A stretch of 5,377 bases of DNA from Acidisarcina sp. (lineage in GTDB: Bacteria > Acidobacteriota > Blastocatellia > Pyrinomonadales > Pyrinomonadaceae): contig JAJNPX010000490.1 in assembly GCA_021155145.1 (NCBI GenBank), positions 1 to 5,377 of the forward strand, read 5' to 3'. The notes beneath the pieces were generated by a model. It did no database searches and was not told where the DNA came from. It saw only the letters and a program-made list of their open reading frames with translations. Of the stretch, positions 1-5,377 are shown in pieces. The position numbers and the translations under genes were made by a program. Numbering within the stretch: the first letter of the stretch is position 1; each line of letters starts with the position of its first letter.

Positions 1-978
1 GGAGAGGGCCGTGATTATCATGGGCAGTGCGATCGACGGGTCGCACGGTACAAATGCGGTCGTCGCGCCTTTGGCCAATTTGCCGAAACTGTTCGTGTGG
101 TTGCTTGAGTACGACGGAGTCCGGCTGTCGAGCGGCACCGCATCGGTCGTGATGGCGATCGCATATTTATGGCCGCGCGGGTTCGTGCGGGTTATGTAAG
201 ACGAGGTCTCGGCGACGTTGATCATGCTCTGGCTGTTCGAACTGCCGAGCGTGATGATGGCCGAGTTGCGTGTCTTCTGGGCGATCTGCATCATCTCGAT
301 GGTGTCCTGGGTGGTGTCGAACGAGAGGTGGGCCTTCTTTTCGAACCGGGCGCGGGCGATGCCGACGGAAAGTTCGCTGGCGAGCAGGTCGGGGCAAAAT
401 ACAGGTATCCGAGCCTTGTAGGCGGAGGTGATAATGCCGTCCTCATGCGCGATCTCGGCGAGCTCGCGTCCCATCAGAAGCAGGAATTCGCGGACCGCGT
501 ACGGCCGCGTCTGGTCGAGCTGGTTGATGACGCTGCCGACCCACTCATCGGCCTCCTGATATTCCTCGCGGTTTATCAGGACATCGCCGACGCGCATGAC
601 CTCGGCCCCGACGAGTTCGTCGTCGGCCATGCTCGGATGGCCCTGGAAGTGGTTGCGTCCCAATGTCTCGTGGATATCCTGGAAAAGAACGGTTCCCGAC
701 ATCACCAGCACATCGACAAAGCGGTTCTTGATGACGTAAGCGAGGAGCCTCCGCATCCCGGAAGAGATCAGGTTACCCGACCCGCAGACATATATGGTCG
801 AATTGTCGTCGAGCATATCCAGCCAGATGCGGTGTGCCTCCGCAAGCTGTCTTGCTCCAAATCCGGCTCCTTCCATCTTCTCGAGCAGCCCGGCGATGGA
901 ACGGTCGCGGTCGATCGCGACCGGCCGCGTCGGGACCGTGAGAAATTTTGAAGCCTTGCTTTTTTTCTGAGCTACCAT
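1..978 (-). CDS. Deoxyhypusine synthase-like protein, polyamine metabolism (3' end cut off by window edge)
   Basis: The minus strand is open from an ATG at 978-976 to the window edge, giving 326 residues with no stop. The family is usually about 340-370 residues, so a short C-terminal piece is missing. A GGAG (993-990) lies 11 nt before the ATG. Family marks seen are NLISSG (residues 69-74) followed by VDVLV (88-92), which match the NAD-binding N-terminal part; IPVFCP (191-196); and FGK (298-300), where Lys300 lines up with the catalytic lysine of eukaryotic deoxyhypusine synthase (human WGK, Lys329). Known enzymes of this fold transfer the aminobutyl group of spermidine to eIF5A, or to putrescine to give homospermidine. 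Bacteria have no eIF5A, so a polyamine substrate is inferred; related bacterial proteins are sometimes called homospermidine biosynthesis protein (SpeY). It follows speA by 61 bp and is probably in its operon. Fold assignment is strong; the exact reaction is not established. Confidence 0.88.
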   Translation of the reverse strand, partial: MVAQKKSKASKFLTVPTRPVAIDRDRSIAGLLEKMEGAGFGARQLAEAHRIWLDMLDDNSTIYVCGSGNLISSGMRRLLAYVIKNRFVDVLVMSGTVLFQDIHETLGRNHFQGHPSMADDELVGAEVMRVGDVLINREEYQEADEWVGSVINQLDQTRPYAVREFLLLMGRELAEIAHEDGIITSAYKARIPVFCPDLLASELSVGIARARFEKKAHLSFDTTQDTIEMMQIAQKTRNSAIITLGSSNSQSMINVAETSSYITRTNPRGHKYAIAITTDAVPLDSRTPSYSSNHTNSFGKLAKGATTAFVPCDPSIALPMIITALS

Positions 979-1005
979 GTTGATAGATTCTCCAATAAAT
1001 TAGAT

Positions 1006-1019
1006 CGAAATATATTTCG
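1006..1019. repeat. Perfect 14-bp AT-rich palindrome between speA and the downstream gene
   Basis: The bases CGAAATATATTTCG read the same on both strands. The palindrome sits in the 61-bp gap between the speA stop and the next start, just upstream of the ribosome binding site of the deoxyhypusine synthase-like gene. It could be a small hairpin or a protein site, or chance in AT-rich sequence. No T-run follows it on the minus strand, so it is not an obvious terminator. Confidence 0.4.
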
Positions 1020-1039
1020 CGTCGCTCGCAAGCGGGCCG

Positions 1040-2965
1040 TTACTTGACGCCGCTCGGCTTTAAATATGTATAACTTTCCGCCTGATCCTGATAGAACTCG
1101 ATCAGTTGATTGCCTTCCTTGGTAGACAATTGGCCATCTTTGATACGCGCCAAAATGGCCCTGCGAAACGTGTCATGGAGCTGTTCGGCGTCAAATCTCA
1201 CCAGCGAGATCGAGTCGGCCAGCGTTGATCCATAGATAACCTTTTTAATGATCGGCCCGTCCTCGCCAATAAAAACATGAGCCTCGTGCGGCACGCCGAA
1301 CAGGTTGTGATTATTTCCCATCACTTCCTGATAGGCACCCACCAGCATCATCGCAAGATAGTAGGGCTCACTTTTTGTGAGTTTGTGAAGCTCAAGAACC
1401 GGTTTGACATCGTGGAGATCCACAAACTTATCAACGATACCGTCGGAATCGCAGGTTATGTCACATAGGGTAGCATATTCTGTGGGCTTTTTGTTGAGTT
1501 TATGTATTGGAATGATTGGAAATAGCTGTTCCAGGGCCCAATTGTCCGGCATCGACCGGAACACGGAAAAATTGGCCAGATATTTGGCGCAGAGCAGCCG
1601 CCGAAGGTCGTCAAACTCTTCGGAAACGTACTTCTTCTGCTGTGCGTACTGGTCGGCCTTTTCGCAGACGTCCCAAAAAAGAACTTCTCCCTTTCCTTTG
1701 TCTTCCAGCGTGATCAGCCCCAGATTGAACATCGTGAAGAGTTCCTCGCGATGTTCGAGCGCGTCGTGATAGTACTCGCGATAGTTCTTGGCGTTTATCG
1801 TCTCGCGGAGATCGGCAAGTTCCTTGACCACTTGAGGGTCGTCCACGTCGACCTCCATGGGCGTGAGGTCCTCGACCACGGTCTCGATCTCATCCTGTAT
1901 GTTCGTGACCAGGATAGCGTGGTAGGCCGAAAGGTACCTGCCCGATTCCTGAATTATGGTCGGGTGCGGCACGTTCTCATCATCGCAGACCGTCTTGATC
2001 ACATAGATCACGTCATTGGCAAATTCGCGAGCGTTGTAATTTGCCGAAGATTCGAATGAGGTTCGCGAACCGTCGTAGTCGACCGCCATGCCGCCGCCGA
2101 CATCGAGATACTCGACCGGCACACCCATCTGCCTGATCTTGGCGTAGGTCCGGGCCGCCTCCTTCATTGCGTTCTTGATCCGTTTGATGTCGGTAAGCTG
2201 CGAGCCTATATGGAAATGGAGCAGCCGCAGAAGATCGATCCTGCCCGCTTCCTGCAATTGGCGGATAACGTCGAGGATCTCGGTCGTGGTGAGGCCGAAT
2301 TTGGCGGCTTCACCGCCCGATTTTTCCCATTTTCCAGAGCCTTTCGAGTATAGCTTGACGCGGACGCCCACCATCGGAAGTTTGGCATCGGGGTTTTCCG
2401 CCGTCACCTCTTCGACCAGTGCGAGGGTGTGGGTCAGCTCGCTCATTTTCTCGATCACGATAACGACGTTCTTTCCGGCACCGGCACCCGCAAAGGCGAG
2501 ACGGATGAAATCGCGGTCCTTGAAACCGTTGAGTACGAGGAGGCTGTCTTTCGATTGTTCGAGGCCGAGTGCGGCGTAGAGTTCGGCCTTGGAGCCTGCC
2601 TCGAGGCCAAATCCGTACCGCGAGCCTTCTCGCAGATATTCTTCGATCACGGCCCGGTTCTGATTTACCTTCATCGGGTAAACACACAGATGGCCGCCAT
2701 CATATTCGAATTCCTTGATCGATTTCTTGAACGCCGTCTGCAGGCGTCTAATCTGGCCGAAAAGGAGCTGCGGGAATCGAAGCAGGACCGGCGTGGATAT
2801 GCCGCGTTTCTGAAGATCGTCGATTATCTCTTTTATATCAGCCTGAAAGCTCTCGTTGTCGGGCGAGATCACGACCAAGTTTCCCTTTTTGTTGGCGCCG
2901 AAATATCCGGCTCCCCAGTTTTCGATGCCGTATGTTTCAACGGTCTGTTCAAGGACAGAACTCAA
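1040..2965 (-). CDS. speA: Biosynthetic arginine decarboxylase SpeA
   Basis: This 641-residue protein is a PLP enzyme converting L-arginine to agmatine and CO2, the first step of the agmatine route to putrescine and other polyamines in the cytoplasm. Length fits the family (E. coli SpeA is 658). Domain order is normal: a fold III PLP barrel, then a helical insert and a beta domain. Visible motifs are YPMKVNQ (residues 96-102) with Lys99 as the Schiff-base lysine, HFHIGSQ (250-256), DVGGGMAVDYDGS (288-300) for PLP phosphate binding, ESGR (340-343), and CDSDG (505-509) with Cys505 as the active-site cysteine from the partner subunit. The start is TTG: the in-frame codon three positions upstream is TAA, a GAGG lies 9 nt before the TTG, and the first internal ATG (residue 97) would remove the N-terminus. 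It is first in a likely operon with the deoxyhypusine synthase-like gene. Confidence 0.97.
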   Translation of the reverse strand: MSSVLEQTVETYGIENWGAGYFGANKKGNLVVISPDNESFQADIKEIIDDLQKRGISTPVLLRFPQLLFGQIRRLQTAFKKSIKEFEYDGGHLCVYPMKVNQNRAVIEEYLREGSRYGFGLEAGSKAELYAALGLEQSKDSLLVLNGFKDRDFIRLAFAGAGAGKNVVIVIEKMSELTHTLALVEEVTAENPDAKLPMVGVRVKLYSKGSGKWEKSGGEAAKFGLTTTEILDVIRQLQEAGRIDLLRLLHFHIGSQLTDIKRIKNAMKEAARTYAKIRQMGVPVEYLDVGGGMAVDYDGSRTSFESSANYNAREFANDVIYVIKTVCDDENVPHPTIIQESGRYLSAYHAILVTNIQDEIETVVEDLTPMEVDVDDPQVVKELADLRETINAKNYREYYHDALEHREELFTMFNLGLITLEDKGKGEVLFWDVCEKADQYAQQKKYVSEEFDDLRRLLCAKYLANFSVFRSMPDNWALEQLFPIIPIHKLNKKPTEYATLCDITCDSDGIVDKFVDLHDVKPVLELHKLTKSEPYYLAMMLVGAYQEVMGNNHNLFGVPHEAHVFIGEDGPIIKKVIYGSTLADSISLVRFDAEQLHDTFRRAILARIKDGQLSTKEGNQLIEFYQDQAESYTYLKPSGVK

Positions 2966-2974
2966 TTCGCGTTA

Positions 2975-2978
2975 CCTC
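2975..2978 (-). promoter_or_regulatory. speA ribosome binding site supporting a TTG start
   Basis: On the minus strand GAGG is followed by a 9-nt spacer and then TTG. That spacer begins with TAA, which is an in-frame stop, so translation cannot begin further upstream in this frame. The site therefore fixes the start at 2965. Confidence 0.75.
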
Positions 2979-3020
2979 GGTCGTAAAAATTGAAAACACA
3001 GAACATTACGGAAAACCTAG

Positions 3021-3048
3021 AGTGTAATAAATAACGCCAAAAATTCAA
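3021..3048 (-). promoter_or_regulatory. Possible sigma-70-type promoter for speA
   Basis: On the minus strand TTGAAT (3048-3043) is separated by 16 nt from TACACT (3026-3021), a partial match to TTGACA and TATAAT in an AT-rich stretch. It would start transcription near 3014 and give a leader of about 50 nt before speA. Both boxes are imperfect and housekeeping promoters in many non-model phyla diverge from this consensus, so this is a suggestion only. Confidence 0.35.
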
Positions 3049-3074
3049 ACACATACTTAATACGCGAGGCCGCC

Positions 3075-3093
3075 CCAGATATTTCAAATCTGG
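3075..3093. repeat. Inverted repeat overlapping the sigma-54 -24 element
   Basis: CCAGAT (3075-3080) and ATCTGG (3088-3093) are exact inverted copies around a 7-nt centre. Pairing extends further inward if one A is bulged (TTT against AAA). The right arm includes the TGG of the -24 promoter element. The symmetry would suit a dimeric DNA-binding protein that could block sigma-54 polymerase, but no known operator is recognised. Confidence 0.45.
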
Positions 3094-3106
3094 CACAAGC
3101 GTTGCA
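3091..3106 (+). promoter_or_regulatory. Sigma-54 (RpoN) -24/-12 promoter for the pilin gene
   Basis: TGGCAC (3091-3096), five bases, then TTGCA (3102-3106) is an exact match to the TGGCAC-N5-TTGCA consensus. The invariant GG (3092-3093) and GC (3104-3105) are separated by the required 10 nt. Transcription would start near 3117, giving a leader of about 145 nt before the pilin ATG. Type IV pilin genes in several bacteria (for example Pseudomonas and Myxococcus) are transcribed by sigma-54 with the PilR activator. The activator's binding site would be expected further upstream, overlapping the speA promoter region, but I cannot identify it. Confidence 0.85.
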
Positions 3107-3112
3107 CTATAA

Positions 3113-3180
3113 GCGGGCGAGAGGCCCAGCGGGCGTACCCGGCCGGGCGACTAAGCTAAATGAATAGAAAGAGTTAGCTA
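3113..3180 (+). other. GC-rich structured 5' leader of the pilin transcript
   Basis: Just at and after the predicted start site, three short stems can form: GGGC (3115-3118) with GCCC (3124-3127), CGGG (3130-3133) with CCCG (3138-3141) around a 4-nt loop, and AGCTAA (3154-3159) with TTAGCT (3174-3179) around 14 nt. CCCGGCCGGG (3138-3147) is self-complementary and offers an alternative fold. The block stands out from the AT-rich sequence on both sides. I compared it by eye with the c-di-GMP-I (GEMM) riboswitch and did not find its conserved bases, so no class is assigned. Confidence 0.4.
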
Positions 3181-3253
3181 TATTACAAAGATCGCACCAA
3201 ATAGAGGTTGTCAAATAGTGGTGTCAAAATCTGTCACTTTAACCGGTCATTTT

Positions 3254-3258
3254 GAGGG
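3254..3258 (+). promoter_or_regulatory. Ribosome binding site of the pilin gene
   Basis: GAGGG lies 4 nt before the ATG at 3263. The alternative in-frame GTG at 3218 also has a GAGG (3204-3207) 10 nt upstream. The ATG is preferred because it gives a 9-residue leader typical of type IVa prepilins. Confidence 0.6.
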
Positions 3259-3262
3259 AAAT

Positions 3263-3700
3263 ATGAAACAACATAAATATCAGGACGGCTTTTCTTTGAT
3301 CGAACTTCTGCTGGTCGTCGTCATCATCGGTATCGTAACGGCGCTCGCCATCCCGGCCCTTCAGAAGGGTATCCGCTCGGCTGAGAACGGAACTACCTTT
3401 GCGACGATGAGGACGATCGCTTCGACCCAGGTCAGCTTTTTTTCTCAGAATAATCGCTTCGGCCGGCTTCCAGAGCTGCAGGCAATGGTAGGAAACGGTA
3501 TCGGCGTCACGACCGGCGACCGTGTGGTCCGCGGACGCTATGTTTTCGAGATGGCACCGGTGACCCCGACCGATGCGGAACTGGCGAATGAATATCAGAT
3601 CTCGGCGGTCCGATCCGTGAGCGACGATATCGTTTACCGCTATGAGCTTGATCAGACCGGACGGATAACTCAGGTACTTCCAGCCGGCGTTGTCGAATAG
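3263..3700 (+). CDS. Type IV pilin-like protein (prepilin with class III signal)
   Basis: The 145-residue protein starts with a basic 9-residue leader ending in Gly9, followed by Phe10, which would be cleaved and methylated by the prepilin peptidase PilD. Mature residues 1-24 form the standard hydrophobic pilin helix, with Glu at mature +5 and Pro at mature +22. The remaining roughly 110 residues form a small head with no cysteine, so there is no disulfide-closed D-region as in many PilA proteins. Mature length is 136. The exact-consensus sigma-54 promoter upstream favours a pilus subunit (PilA-like), but a minor pilin or type II secretion pseudopilin cannot be excluded from sequence alone. 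A GTG at 3218 could extend the leader to 24 residues. The gene is followed by a membrane protein gene after 47 bp with no terminator. Confidence 0.88.
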   Translation: MKQHKYQDGFSLIELLLVVVIIGIVTALAIPALQKGIRSAENGTTFATMRTIASTQVSFFSQNNRFGRLPELQAMVGNGIGVTTGDRVVRGRYVFEMAPVTPTDAELANEYQISAVRSVSDDIVYRYELDQTGRITQVLPAGVVE

Positions 3701-3747
3701 CCGTCGATCCATCCTCCCATTCCTAATCCGCCCGATGCACCACCACC

Positions 3748-5334
3748 ATGAATGTATTTGAAGACCTGATCGACGAGCTAAAGGAGGAGAACCTCCTTGA
3801 AGAGACGGTTATCGCACTCAACCGTGCAGCACACGAACGGCAGCAGGCGGCACCGCCGCCAAGCTCGCAAGTTCCCGAACGCCTTTCCGCCGAAGCTCAA
3901 ACACTGGAAGCAGCGAATGCCGCTGCCGAACCGCTCGATCCACAGCTTGCCGACCTCAGCAGCTCATTGCCGCCGGCCGTCACGCCCGAGGACGAGCGCG
4001 AACTCTACAGGCGGCGGGCGATGGACGAGGTCTCAAGCCTGCAGATGGTCGAACATGTGCTCTCCGGGATCGAGCGCGAGCACATGAAGATGTCTCCGGC
4101 GGGCTACGACGACCTCAATGTCAAAAAGGCCCTGCACAAGTATCTGCAGGTATCCGCGTCGGTGAATTCGGATGAGCACTCCGAAGCCGAATATGCGCTC
4201 TTTCATGAGACGGAGAACTGGTTCTCGGCGCTTTCCAAGAGAGATTTCAACATATCGGTCGCCAACGTCAGGCGCTTCTGCGAAAATTCCCGGCCCGTTC
4301 TGAGCTCTCAGGCGCTAATGGCGATGGCCCGATTCTACCGGAATTCGCCCTTTGCGGAGTCGGTCCGCGGAAAGTTCGATTTCGTAATGACAAAGCTGTT
4401 CTCACGCGAGATCGGCGGCGATATGCGAAAGCTCCTGTTCCCGCGGATCGAGATGCTCGGCCATATACAGAATCTCTATTCGAACTGGGCCAGCCTTTCG
4501 CTTTCGGAGCCCGGTGAGGAGAATCGTTCGGTCGCCGAGGCGGTGCTCCGATTCGAGACCTTTGTAAAGGAAGCGCAGGATGCGCAGAGCTTCGACGAAT
4601 TGATCTCGACCGACTTTTTTAACCGCATACGCCTCTTTAAGGAGGAGACGAGCGAGTTGTTCTTTGAGCCGGCCGTCACAGCCGCCGCCATCGAATGCAA
4701 TGTCGGGATCGGGAACCGGTTCATCGAGCTCATAGAAAAGGAAAGAGAAGCGGCCAGCCATTCGAGCCTCGAGGAGCGGTACGGCTACACCCACGATACC
4801 GTTATCTCCAGTGCGGCCAGCAAGACATTATTTCTGCTGGATCTGCTTCGCGAGTCAAAGCACGAGACAGATGTCGAAGAGCTTACGAAAGAGAAGTTCG
4901 AACCCGTCGAGCGCCCCGCGATCAAATACGAACGGGCGCCGGTCGAAGAGGGGACTCCGACGGGTTTGGTCAGGATCAACAAATGGCTCGTTATCGCGAC
5001 CATAGTCGTACTGATCGCGAGCATCGGCATCTATCTTTGGTCCGAATCCTCCGCAAGCTCTCAGACCGGCGTCTATGTCGCTCCCGGGGTCGACCTTGCC
5101 GATTCAGGATTAGAGAACCATCTCCGGGAGGCAAGCAAGACACGTGAAACGATGTATGCGTTGACACAGCCTTCGTGGGACGCCATGACCGATGACGAGA
5201 AAAAGGAGTTTCTGTTGAAGGCATTTGAGTTCGCGAAGTCAAAAGGCCTGAAACGTGTTAACTTTCTGAACAACAAAGGCAGAACCGTTGCCTTTGCGTC
5301 CGACACCCGCGTGGAAGTCTTCGCAAAACAGTAG
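3748..5334 (+). CDS. Single-span membrane protein of unknown function downstream of the pilin
   Basis: I do not recognise a family for this 528-residue protein. The start is helical and acidic (residues 1-30). Residues 33-85 are rich in Ala, Pro and Ser and look like a flexible linker. Residues 85-385 appear mostly helical and soluble. One membrane segment lies at 413-431, with Arg409 and Lys412 before it, so the large N-terminal part should be cytoplasmic. About 95 C-terminal residues, including a compact piece (475-528) with WDAM and DDEKKEF motifs, would lie outside the inner membrane. There is no signal peptide and no enzyme motif. No Shine-Dalgarno sequence is visible before the ATG. The pilin stop lies 47 bp upstream without a terminator, so co-transcription and perhaps coupled translation are likely. 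A role in pilus assembly or signalling is possible but rests only on position. Confidence 0.85.
   Translation: MNVFEDLIDELKEENLLEETVIALNRAAHERQQAAPPPSSQVPERLSAEAQTLEAANAAAEPLDPQLADLSSSLPPAVTPEDERELYRRRAMDEVSSLQMVEHVLSGIEREHMKMSPAGYDDLNVKKALHKYLQVSASVNSDEHSEAEYALFHETENWFSALSKRDFNISVANVRRFCENSRPVLSSQALMAMARFYRNSPFAESVRGKFDFVMTKLFSREIGGDMRKLLFPRIEMLGHIQNLYSNWASLSLSEPGEENRSVAEAVLRFETFVKEAQDAQSFDELISTDFFNRIRLFKEETSELFFEPAVTAAAIECNVGIGNRFIELIEKEREAASHSSLEERYGYTHDTVISSAASKTLFLLDLLRESKHETDVEELTKEKFEPVERPAIKYERAPVEEGTPTGLVRINKWLVIATIVVLIASIGIYLWSESSASSQTGVYVAPGVDLADSGLENHLREASKTRETMYALTQPSWDAMTDDEKKEFLLKAFEFAKSKGLKRVNFLNNKGRTVAFASDTRVEVFAKQ
3781..3798 (+). other. Perfect 7-bp hairpin carrying a Shine-Dalgarno-like arm inside the start of the 528-residue gene
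   Basis: AAGGAGG (3781-3787), loop AGAA, and CCTCCTT (3792-3798) form an uninterrupted stem at codons 12-17. The left arm is complementary to the 3' end of 16S rRNA, yet no in-frame start follows at a suitable distance. The bases encode Lys-Glu-Glu-Asn-Leu-Leu in the gene, so the structure may be a by-product of coding. Its position so near a start codon lacking a ribosome binding site makes a translational effect conceivable. Confidence 0.5.
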
Positions 5335-5377
5335 CGACATTACATTTTTGTAACAGCCTGGTTTCAATGGCAACATA

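Noticed and set aside
169..951. Long plus-strand open frame of 260 codons
   Set aside because: It lies opposite the deoxyhypusine synthase-like gene, whose minus-strand translation carries clear family motifs, and the plus-strand protein shows no recognisable motif. The minus-strand frame lacks a stop only because the window ends.
2429..2986. Plus-strand open frame of 185 codons over the 5' part of speA
   Set aside because: It is antisense to conserved SpeA residues including the PLP lysine; its translation looks like no family.
3160..3177. Five-codon ATG-to-TAG reading frame in the pilin leader
   Set aside because: It has no ribosome binding site and lies within a possible stem-loop; this length is expected by chance.
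3113..3180. c-di-GMP-I (GEMM) riboswitch
   Set aside because: The conserved CACGCA, GGGCAAACC and GGACGCAAAGCC stretches are not present; only general hairpin potential is seen.
3239..3712. Minus-strand open frame opposite the pilin
   Set aside because: The plus strand encodes an unmistakable prepilin signal; the antisense protein has low-complexity Asp runs reflecting the hydrophobic helix codons.
3797..4087. Short plus-strand frame beginning with TTG after the AAGGAGG site
   Set aside because: It is a +1 shadow of the 528-residue gene, basic and low in complexity, with the TTG lying inside the hairpin's right arm. I see no sign of a real product.
5340..5353. Inverted repeat TTACA-TTTT-TGTAA after the last gene as a terminator
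   Set aside because: The stem is only 5 AT-rich pairs with no following T-run, too weak for an intrinsic terminator. The remaining bases to 5377 show nothing assignable.

Overview
The window holds four protein genes in two divergent pairs that share one intergenic region of about 300 bp. I see no RNA genes, mobile elements or CRISPR arrays. The sequence is moderately GC-rich with AT-rich promoter regions. A consensus sigma-54 promoter, a type IV pilin-like gene and a SpeA-type arginine decarboxylase point to a Gram-negative bacterium. From the protein style I would guess Acidobacteriota (Blastocatellia-like) or a similar environmental lineage, but the window has no marker gene and this placement is a low-confidence inference.

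Left half, minus strand: a biosynthetic arginine decarboxylase gene (speA, 2965 to 1040) is followed after 61 bp by a gene for a deoxyhypusine synthase-fold protein (978 to 1, running off the left edge). They probably form a polyamine operon. SpeA would make agmatine from arginine. The second enzyme belongs to a family that moves aminobutyl groups with NAD, and in bacteria, which lack eIF5A, such proteins are usually tied to homospermidine or other polyamine synthesis. Its catalytic lysine is present, but the residues that hold spermidine in the eukaryotic enzyme appear replaced.

Middle, 2966 to 3262: a divergent control region. It contains a probable sigma-70-type promoter for speA (minus strand), an exact-consensus sigma-54 promoter (3091-3106, plus strand), an inverted repeat touching the -24 element, and a GC-rich leader with several possible hairpins upstream of the pilin start.

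Right half, plus strand: a short type IV prepilin (3263 to 3700) with a textbook class III signal is followed after 47 bp by a gene for a 528-residue single-span membrane protein of unknown function (3748 to 5334). The second gene has no visible ribosome binding site. No terminator separates the two, so they are probably co-transcribed from the sigma-54 promoter, which makes the unknown protein a candidate partner of the pilin or its assembly system. The last 43 bp hold nothing I can assign.
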